The translations under genes were made by a program, and so were the position numbers. Below are positions 31,028-38,630 of a stretch of DNA of 38,630 bases, one piece after another. Within the stretch, counting starts at the first letter, position 1; each line of letters starts with the position of its first letter. The notes under the pieces are model-generated. The model searched no databases and was not told where the DNA came from. It was given only the letters and a program-made list of their open reading frames with translations. The stretch is from Phlegmacium glaucopus (lineage: Eukaryota > Basidiomycota > Agaricomycetes > Agaricales > Cortinariaceae). Location of the stretch: positions 101,452 to 140,081 of the forward strand of contig MU130452.1 in assembly GCA_015039465.1 (NCBI GenBank), in the 5' to 3' direction.

Positions 31028-32440
31028 ATTATAAATCATTGTTTGTGTTGTTATAAAACACCAACCAGAGAGCAATGGACTAGTCTTTAAGTCAAAAGCC
31101 TCCCTGTTGTTTGTTTAGGGAAGGTGTAACCTTGACTTGTATCACACAGAGGTAGGGGGTGGGAATAGAGATGAGAAGGATGAGGATGAATGAGAAAGAG
31201 TCTTCAGTAAGACTATAGCAGTTGACAGTGGATTGACAGTAAGGGACTGAAAAAGCGAACTTAGAGGGGTTAAGGAAGAGGATGAGGATGGATAAGAGAG
31301 AGTCTTCAGCAAGACTATAGCAATTGACAGTAGAGGACAGTAACAGATAAAAGGTTAAAAAAGCGAACTTGAAGGAGGAATTCACTGGAATTCCACTGAG
31401 AGGATGACTGTGGGGAGTAAGAATGAATTGAGATGAACTACCTATCCTGGTACAAAAGAGCAGTATTTATACCCTAAGGATGAGGCTATGTAGAACAATA
31501 AAAAGAAAGAAGTACGCACTGTCAAAGGAAGAAAGATAAAGAGAGGACAGCTGCGAGAAGAAAAGAACAATGGAAAAGAAAAAGGAACAATAAAAAAATC
31601 TGTAAAGTGTCAAAGTGCGAGAGAAAAGAAAAGAAGGCAGTGTACATAGTCCAATAGCAAAAATATATCAACTCCATAGGCGTGTGGTCATGTCAAAAAT
31701 GTGAAAGGTCCTGAGTCAACACTTGAAAGGCGCAGCCTTGTTCCCGAGAAAACACTACTTGCCCATGATCCCATGTCGTGCAGCCTTGATAACACTTGAC
31801 ACACTGCAAGAATAATCCTCTGCTGCTGATTCATCTGCAATGCCTGCTTAGTCATGATCCTCCTGGACTTCCTAAGTTGTCATAAAGAGGGTGGGAAGGC
31901 TTCATGTACCGCATGAGTGATGGTTTTGGCAGTGAATGTTAAGATAAGAGGTAGATAATGGAGGATAGGGGACTGAGTGAGATCCAGGAGCGAGGGATGG
32001 CAAGATAGATGGCTGAGGGGAAGACTTGTGGGTCCATAGCCACAACAATGATGACAAAGCCTTGTACATAATGGGAGATGTAATTGATGCATCCATAAAG
32101 GGGCTGTCCTTGAAATGATGGACCAAAGATACGATCAAATGCAAGCCAATGACCGATGCGAATAGTAGATTGATCGCTTTGTTGGATCACTAACCAAGGA
32201 ACAAAGGGATGGTAGATGCTTAGAAGCATGTCAATAGTGAAAATGATGGAGAGCATAGTGTGAGACATTGAGAGTATGATGAGCAATGAGGGTGATAACA
32301 TTGAATGAATGATTTGTTGACCAGGAACGCGATTCAGGGCTGCTTCCAAAATAGGTAAGTGAATTCAAAGTCCACTTATTTTCATGATGGCAACTTTTAA
32401 GCTTTCTTCTCACGCTACCAATCAGTATTGGTGCGCGATA
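31028..32440 (-). mobile_element. LTR-retroelement fragment (internal end plus 3' LTR)
   Basis: Read on the minus strand, about 0.74 kb of internal sequence leads into an LTR-like segment starting TGACATGACC at 31695, with TATAAATA inside it, ending TTATAACA at 31049. A second, shorter copy lies at 36,534-37,191. The flanks GGCAT/AGCAT suggest a short target duplication. No 5' LTR or reverse transcriptase is present. A hydrophobic open frame (32,349-31,939) is not recognisable. Confidence 0.55.
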
Positions 32441-32517
32441 GCATGACTATAGGATACTATAATTTAGTGTGACATGACTATGACACACTATGGGAAATCC
32501 CCGAGTTTGCTGATGTA

Positions 32518-32780
32518 GACAGCGACACTCGATGGACCTTATCCTAGTAATCCCTTGCCCACAACTCCTCTACCAAGATATAATGCAATGTTAGCAGTTT
32601 TCCAAAACACACTCTACATGTAAGGGGTCCTCCTGTCATCTGAAAATCTGGGATTTTAAACATTGTTTATTTCTTTCCTACCATAGATATGGAGGAATCT
32701 ATGAACATGGATCACACAAATATACTCTGGACAATTTTTACTCACTTCAACTGAGTAAAATGGACAAGTATCAAGACCTA
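32518..32780 (+). pseudogene. second Kelch pseudogene, last piece
   Basis: Continues the gene split by copy 3: TATLDGPYPSN, PLPRYNAMLAVFQNTLY, an intron of about 70 nt, then YGGIYEHGSHKYTLDNFYSL and QLSKMDKYQD. Here the reading frame across YGGIYE is kept, while the first copy lost a base at this point. Homology fades after about 32,780; up to 32,991 I see nothing. Confidence 0.78.
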
Positions 32781-32991
32781 TTGCTAATATTTGTATCTTG
32801 GAGATCATCCCCAACCTTCCACCAAATATGACTCCCAAAACTTTCAAATCAAGTCTGATCTGTACCATAAAGCCATTGAAACTCCAATTCCAAACTTGTT
32901 TCCATAGTCCCCGGTAGCATGTCAATCACTTGCATGCTATAGGTGAGCACAGGCTGTTGAGAAGATGATGATAATGCCCATGTATTCTGCA

Positions 32992-33540
32992 TGTTACATT
33001 CCGTCACACATTACTCCAGTCCGACTCTGTCAGAGTTGTTTCCAGTAGTCCATACTCCGTTCCAGTAATTTCCCTTGTCTCCGACTCTACTCCTCCTACA
33101 TCCGACTCCGAGACTTCTCCGTATCACTCTGACTCTTCCGACGATATCCCAAACCCCTTACCACACCTTCGTCACAACAACTATTCCTTTGTCATCACTT
33201 TCCCACGATCAGTCAGCAAACCAGCCATGGATTATTCACCCTAGAATGCAGGACCTTTTCTGGGAGCAGAACACAGCACTTATATTTATATTCTCTATTT
33301 CGGTTGCAATTCATTTTATATTTAAAGTACTTGAACTTGTATGTTTTCCCTGAGTTTGAATATCATCTTAGTTTCCTCCTCTTGTTTGTCCTCTAAGTCA
33401 CTGAGGTCTTCTGACTTTCCATTCTCTTCTGGTTCCGAAATCAGGACATTGTAGGAGCTGGGCAGCACAGCACATACGCTGAGGCCAAAGTCCTTTCTGT
33501 TACTTGTTCCGGTTCTGTTCTGTCTGATCTGGTGTTACTC
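32992..33540 (+). mobile_element. LTR copy B, 3' truncated
   Basis: Begins TGTTACATTC like copies A and C and follows them closely through the ATGGATTATTCACCC and AGCACTTATATTTATATTC blocks. It lacks the AACTTAACA end and breaks off around 33,540, so no target duplication can be seen. Confidence 0.72.
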
Positions 33541-33659
33541 CGACGTGACCCCTATCTATCTTACATTTTCACTCCGCTAGCGGAGTGTGGGAACTTTTTT
33601 TCCTGCTTATCAATCTCCAAACTGAAACATGGAGGGATGAGGGGGCAGTCCCATGAGTC

Positions 33660-33975
33660 TGTCAGGCCCTCCCTGAGACCCCATGCCCATATATAGGGGT
33701 GCCAGGGGTCCCTGTTTTTTTTTTTTTTTAAGTCGAAGGATCCTGCCCTAAACTTCCTACATATATAGAGGTGCCAGGAGAGCTGCTACATGCCCATATA
33801 TAGGAGTGCCAGGAGTCCCCCCCTTTCGAAGAATCCTGCCCTAAACTCACATATATAGAGGTAGTGTGGTCCCCCCTTGTTTTTAAGTCAAAGGATCCTC
33901 CCCTAAACTTCATATATAGGGATGCCAAGAGTTACCTTTTAAGTCTAAGAATCCTGCACTACACTAGGCACATAG
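33660..33975 (+). repeat. degenerate tandem repeat, about five units
   Basis: Units of roughly 55-80 bp share CCATATATAGGGGTGCCAGG, a pyrimidine run, AAGTCGAAGGATCCTGCC and CTAAACTT. They vary in length and include a run of about 17 T. The open frame across them on the minus strand simply mirrors the repeat. Confidence 0.75.
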
Positions 33976-34167
33976 ATAGGGCTGTGTATCACTGCTATAT
34001 CAATGTATACCAAATGTTGGCCACCATCCTACCATGGCCATGAAAATAATATAATCTATGATTCAGTGCAGTATAAATTGTTGTATGTAATTATAGTCTA
34101 AACTGCTAAAGGGCAATAAACACAGTAAACACAACCAGGGGGTGTTGGGCCAGACTTTACAAATAGG

Positions 34168-34226
34168 TAGGTGGATGGGTGGGGTAGATGGGTGGATGGG
34201 TGGATGGGTGGATGGGTGGATGGATG
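34168..34226 (+). repeat. GGTGGATG microsatellite
   Basis: Repeats of GGTGGATG with small variations lie directly before the transposase fragment and replace its upstream part. Confidence 0.85.
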
Positions 34227-34231
34227 AGAGA

Positions 34232-34622
34232 CTATGTCCACTGTTGTGATGCAGCCAGGGGTCTCTTTGGAGTTCTCAAGCAACATTTCCAAATTCTCCT
34301 TCTCCCCCCTCATTATCAACTTGACTTTCAGGCTCACATTCCTATTGCTCTTTGTGCTCTCCAGAATTTTATTCAAGAAATTGACCACAGTGAAGGTGTA
34401 ATACCCACCAACCCATACCAAGCAGCTCATGCACCTTTTCCCTCTGATATTGGTGATGACCATGGTGATGGTTTCATTGTAGAGGATGATGATGAGGAAA
34501 ATTCAGAGGTCAAGTTATGGAGGAAAAATATTGCCAATGAGATGTGGAAAAGCTACTTGAATTACATGGCAGATGCAGAGACTGACAATAGTGACAATGA
34601 TTTTTCAGGTCTTGGCGAGTAG
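34232..34622 (+). pseudogene. Harbinger (HARBI1-like) transposase C-terminal fragment
   Basis: The frame reads ARGLFGVLKQHFQILLLPPH, then YQLDFQAHIPIALCALQNFI, an acidic linker and a WRKNIANEMWKSYL tail. This is the C-terminal end of a PIF/Harbinger DDE nuclease as found in basidiomycetes. In the family the first motif usually has an acidic catalytic residue just before the FGVLK block; here that position is ARGLFGVLK, without it. Everything upstream, including both catalytic Asp residues, is missing and a microsatellite takes its place. It converges with the Myb-like pseudogene, the usual partner gene of Harbinger elements. Confidence 0.72.
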
Positions 34623-34711
34623 TGTGTATCATCAACAGAAAAATCACAGAATGTAATTGGTAGAGGATGTAAAGTACATACAAAAGGACCAGCCATAGTA
34701 ATATGAAACAA

Positions 34712-36243
34712 TCAAAATATCAGACTAGTTACCATGAAATGATCATCACCATCTTCCACAGCCTTAGCTTTGTCCTTTCCTGAAAGAGCTGACATGCTGA
34801 GTTGGCTCAGAAGAAAGCGATATTGCACTGTCTGGTTGTTTCCAAGAGCAATGAAAGTACGTGGGGCATGAACAGCATCTTCTGATGCACTAGTGAAGAA
34901 TAGGGAGGCCGAAAGCAATTGATCCTCAGTTAACCGGCTATCAACACCTGATATGATTCTGATTGCCTGATCAAGAATTTCTGCAGGAGACATAGATGCT
35001 GATAAGGGTTGAGAGGACTCAATAGAAGAATTAACAATGGAAGGAGGGGCAATAGAAGTTGTAGATGTCATTGTGGAGGGAGCAGCAGTAGTAACAGTGG
35101 TTGCGTCGAGAGTTCTCTCCATCACATCAACCATGCGGTTAAGAGTTGAATTTAGGGCATTCAAAATGATAACAGGATTCAGATCATCAGTCTTCTTCAA
35201 TGCCCACTTGGAGCTAGGCTGCATACCACTCGCTGATCTTGCATCATGCTTGCATTTTGGGAACTGGCTGCTGTCAGCATTGCTACCGGTGGTGATAGAA
35301 TGCGCCAAGCTCATAGAAACATCACATTGCTGAGTAGGTTGGGGATAGACTGTTGGAGGAAGAGACGAAGATGGTGGAGGCTTTGTGTGACTAGACGAAG
35401 AAGACATGCTAGAATCTGGTGGAAGGAGGGATAATATGATGGAGGATGTCAAAAAGGTGCCAAGATCAGGTGGAATGAGAGAAGATACAGTAGCCATGGG
35501 TGAATCGAGTGAAGGATCAACTTGATCCTCTGCCCCATCCTCCTCTGTATTGACGAGATTGAGTATTTGTGTTGCCGACTGGGAGGATGAGCTGGCTGGG
35601 TCAAAAGCATGCATTCCTCAAGGCTGGGTACCAGGCATAAAAGCCTGCATTCTGCGATAATGCGGCCATGGTTTTGTTGCATAGGCTTTGAGTGGGGCAT
35701 GCTTTGTATATTATCAGCAAAACAATCCTTCAGATAAGGGTTATTGGATGTATCTTACCTTGGGCATCTTCACAAACTCTTAAAGCACCTCTTTTCACTT
35801 GGCGTTCGTGCATTGGCACCATAATCATCATGCCAGCCGCTCCCAGACTTCTTGTCCCACTGCAAAATCACTTTGTATATAGTGCATAGCTATAACATGG
35901 ATAAGTGATGAAACCCATTATTAATAATAAAGATACATACATGCCCCCATTTGTAATGACATTGGTTCGCATCCTTCAACTTCATCATGGTACGAGCCTT
36001 GTTGAATTCCAACTTCTTCAAGTTGAGGCCTCTCCCAGTCGTCAAAATGCAGTTTCCTTCAATATAATCAAGGGGGAGTCCAATTTCATTTTTGGTCCAC
36101 TGGCCACTGGTCTTCTCGAGGTTTTCTGATGTGCTGGTGGTGGCAGGAGTGTCATGGGCAGTGGAAGATGAAGCAGAAGGGTTCATCAGGTCAGGATCAA
36201 GTTGTGGGGGTTGAGTGGTGGTGTTGTTGTCATGGTCCCTCAT
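34712..36243 (-). pseudogene. Harbinger-linked Myb/SANT-like protein, broken
   Basis: The first exon (36243 down to about 35941) holds a trihelix/Myb-like domain: QWTKNEIGLPLDYIEGNC, then LTTGRGLNLKKLEFNKARTM and DANQCHYKWGH. Downstream pieces read ILQWDKKSGSGWHDDYGANA, KAYATKPWPHYRRMQAF, and a long Ser/Thr-rich C-terminal part from MHAFDPASSSSQSATQ to 34712. Defects: a frameshift near 35,780 between GANARTPSEK and FVKMPK, and an in-frame TGA at 35618-35620 before MHAFDPA. In Harbinger elements such proteins bind the element ends and help the transposase. No ends of this Harbinger element could be identified. Confidence 0.7.
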
Positions 36244-36295
36244 TGCATACTGAATGGTGTGGAGGGCAGTGAAGGTATAAGCCAGGGAAGGAGGT

Positions 36296-36533
36296 CTTTA
36301 CACTCCCCCAGGGAATCCAACAGAGTCCGAGCAGATCCGAGCGGAGTCCGAGCGAGTCCAAGCACTTTTTGAGTGTATTTGAGTGTATTCCAAGCAGAAT
36401 GTGCTTGGACTCTGCTCGGACTTCTAATAATAGAACCTATATACCTCCCCATCTGCTTGGAATTTGCTCAGTCCCACTCAGAATTTGCTTGGACCTGCTT
36501 GGATCCGCTTGGAATGTGTGGGGGAGGGTAAAG
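36296..36533. mobile_element. 238-bp MITE with GAGTCCGAGC repeats
   Basis: Inverted ends CTTTACACTCCCCCA and GGGGGAGGGTAAAG. The interior is made of GAGTCCGAGCG-like repeats on the left and their inverse (CTTGGACTCTGCTCGGACT) on the right, so one strand could fold into a long hairpin. No clear target duplication. Confidence 0.7.
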
Positions 36534-37191
36534 TACTGTTTATGGCCCATCATTTCAAGAATGGCCCCACTATGGACACATCAGCTATATTTCTCATTAT
36601 GTCAAAGGCTTTGTCATTGTTGTTGTGGCTATAGACCCACAAACCTTCCCCTCAGCCATATACCTTGCCTTATCTCACTCTTGGATCTCCCTCAGTCCCC
36701 TATCCTCACTTACCCTATTGCTTATCTTATTATCACTCTCTGCCAGAACCATCATTCACACAGTACCTAAATCCTTCCCACCACCTTTATCACTCTTTAG
36801 GAAGTCCAGAAGGATCACAACTAAGCAGAAGTTGCAGATGAATCAGCAGCAGAGGATTATTCTCACAGTATGTCAAGTCTTATCAAGGCTGCATGACATG
36901 GGATTCAAGTGTTGACTCAGGACCTTTCACCTTTTGACATGACCACAAGGCTTTGGAGTTGATATATTTTTGCTATTGGACTGTGCACACTGCCTTCTCT
37001 TCTCTTCTCTCACACTTTGACACTGTACAAATTTTTTTTATTGTTCTTTCTTCTTTTCCATTGTTCTTTCCTTCTCCCAGCTGTTGTCTCTTTATCTTTC
37101 TTTCTTTGACAGTGCATACTTCTTTCTTTTTATTGTTCTACATAGCCTCATCCTTAGGGTATAAATACTGCTCTTTTGTACCAGGATAGGT
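36534..37191 (+). mobile_element. second LTR-retroelement fragment
   Basis: Matches the reverse complement of 32,110 down to about 31,440: internal sequence (ATGTCAAAGGCTTTGTCATT onward), then an LTR-like part from TGACATGACC at 36935 with TATAAATA near 37,165. It breaks off at about 37,191, within the LTR. Confidence 0.65.
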
Positions 37192-37620
37192 AGCCTTTGC
37201 GTGATTGTTTCGACCCTATCTTCGGAGACAGCCGACTGAATACGTAAGGGATGGTCTCAGAGTCGTTCCCACATACAGAACTAGCTACGCAATAGTCTGT
37301 TAATAGCAGCATTACGTCGGCATCTAGGCTCATCTGGCGGGCCTATTCGCTCAATGTCCTCTGGACAGGCACAGGAGGCGTGCACCCAGAGCAAGGCGTA
37401 CCCCCAAGCGCCCCTCACACCCATCTCCTAACCTTAGTCTAAGGTTCAGGATACATCCAAAAATGGGAAGTAGTTCTAGATCGCCAAATATGAGAGAGAG
37501 GTGTACACCTTTTGGTCTAGTGGTAATTCGTCACATGAGCCCCCCTTCGTGTGTGAAACCGCAAAGCCAACGCTCTTTGGTTTGATTCCGCCAAAGACCC
37601 AAAACTGTCCTTTAGATAGA
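37192..37620 (+). other. unassigned block with a tRNA-like module
   Basis: More GC-rich than its surroundings and present once in the window. TGGTCTAGTGG (from about 37,510) fits a tRNA A box and GGTTTGATTCC (from about 37,579) fits a B box. Only four of seven acceptor pairs form, so it is a degenerate tRNA or SINE head at best. Confidence 0.3.
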
Positions 37621-38264
37621 TGTTACATTCTGTTATACATTACTCTGGTCACACTCCATTACATGTTACTCCAGTCACACTCCATTATACGTTACTCCAG
37701 TCCAGCTCCCTTGGAGCTGTCTCCAGTAGTCTGTAGTCCATACCAGTGCTTTCCCTTACATCTGGAATACTCCTTCCTACAACCAGCTCCAAAAATTTTC
37801 CATATCATTCCAGCTCCTCCAAAATTACTCCAAACCCATTTCCCTCATCTTCACCATAACAACTACATCTTTGTCATCACTTTCCCATTATCAGTCAACA
37901 CACCAGCATCGGATTATTCACCCAAGAATGCAGGACTTTCCCGGAGCAGAGTGCAGCACCTTATATTTATCTTCCATATTTCAGTTGCTATTTCCTTTAT
38001 TATTTAAGTACTTGAAGTTTGTTTGTTTTCCTTAGTTTCAAATATCAACTTAGTTTCCTCCTCTTGTTCTTCCTCTAAGTCCCTGTGACTTCCGGTTCCA
38101 CTCCACTCCATTCCATTCCTACTCCAAAATTAGGATACAAAGGTTTAGGGTAGCACAGCACATATGCTGAGGCTGAAGTCCTTATCCCTTCCATTGTTCC
38201 ATCCTGTAACTCCATCCAATACTCCGGAATTACTCCAATGTTTTCCCTTGATTTAAACTTAACA
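37621..38264 (+). mobile_element. solo LTR, copy C
   Basis: Starts TGTTACATTC and ends AACTTAACA, flanked by an exact 5-bp ATAGA (37616-37620 and 38265-38269). It is longer than copy A because the 5' GTTACTCCAGTCACACTCC unit is repeated. Same solo-LTR origin as copy A. Confidence 0.85.
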
Positions 38265-38630
38265 ATAGATCATAGTACCCCAGTTGAGCAAAATCTTCAA
38301 GTTGGGTCACAAAATAAATTTCAAAAATCATTGGGGATGGATAGAGGACAGTAAATGAAACACCTCAGTGCAAAAATCATGAATTTTGGTGGTCTGGTTT
38401 AAAAGTTATACCCAAAATACTGTAAATACAGAATTTGCAGTTTTTCATCCTAGTTTGGACACTAAAAATCAGGTTTTTCATGCAGATAGCTTTCAACTAT
38501 ATTCTAACAACCAAATAAAGTGGTTTTGTGATTTTTAGCATCTTACATAACTGCCAGAGAGCATAATATCCCAATCAGGAGGATCACTAAGTATATCTCA
38601 CTCACCACGCCTCCAAAATTCTTAATTCTT
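38265..38630. other. no gene recognised
   Basis: The last 366 bp show no open frame or repeat that I can place. Confidence 0.4.

Larger units (their letters stand above)
29573..32515 (+). mobile_element. CATCAGCAAA-family element, copy 3, with two inserts
   Basis: It begins CATCAGCAAACTTGGGG and ends CGAGTTTGCTGATG, with TA at 29571-29572 and 32516-32517. Internal sequence matches copies 1 and 2 up to about 30,085, at 30,668-31,027 and again from about 32,441. Between these lie a solo LTR (30,090-30,662) and a retroelement fragment (about 31,028-32,440). The element split the second Kelch pseudogene. Confidence 0.88.

Noticed and set aside
31939..32349. Hydrophobic 136-codon frame as an envelope-like protein
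   Set aside because: No signal peptide, cleavage site or cysteine pattern; the matching copy at 36,600 has a different reading. Not enough to name it.

Overview
The window looks like a piece of a mushroom-forming basidiomycete (Agaricomycete) chromosome. Reasons: spliceosomal introns of about 45-65 nt with GT/GC..AG borders, a multi-spanning membrane protein of a kind common in mushrooms, fungal calpain-like and Kelch (KEL3/KLHDC4-type) gene remains, and a transposon coding for a CxC5-type cysteine-cluster protein of the KDZ transposon group. All calls come from reading the sequence; no database search was run.

Layout. 1-1,983: one acidic-protein gene (381-1,325) with an in-frame TGA. 1,984-3,917: a TA-target inverted-repeat element (family CATCAGCAAA, copy 1) carrying two smaller elements. 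3,920-6,770: a tandem pair of seven-helix membrane-protein genes, the first reduced to fragments and the second intact (5,013-6,277, five exons). 6,944-9,200: decayed Kelch gene on the minus strand. 9,667-11,733: apparently intact 11-exon gene of unknown function, minus strand. 11,838-15,405: complete pogo-type transposon with an intact 890-residue transposase. 15,639-17,384: calpain-like pseudogene, minus strand. 17,386-23,556: composite mobile region with 20-bp inverted ends, holding an FG-containing gene fragment that is itself split by a 4.6-kb KDZ-associated element (18,383-22,999). 23,726-24,894: CATCAGCAAA copy 2, inverted. 24,897-25,656: fragments of the membrane-protein locus and of a J-domain gene, separated by a 295-bp MITE. 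25,665-28,698: three DNA elements nested in one another, each with a perfect 8-bp target duplication; the innermost carries a 20-bp-period array of palindromes. 29,296-32,780: second Kelch pseudogene split by CATCAGCAAA copy 3, which contains a solo LTR and a retroelement fragment. 32,992-38,264: two more LTRs, a decayed Harbinger element (transposase tail plus Myb-like partner), a MITE, a second retroelement fragment and tandem repeats.

The central observation is that the outer flanks of CATCAGCAAA copies 1 and 2 fit together. Sequence after copy 1 (3,920 on) and after copy 2 (24,897 on, reversed) joins at the TA target to recreate the upstream and 5' part of a paralogue of the intact membrane-protein gene. 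The simplest explanation is that recombination between the two opposite-facing copies inverted the 20 kb between them.

Only three coding units look complete: the membrane protein, the 11-exon gene and the pogo transposase. Most other genes carry stops, frameshifts or missing ends, so this is a transposon-dominated, decaying region with a few surviving host genes.
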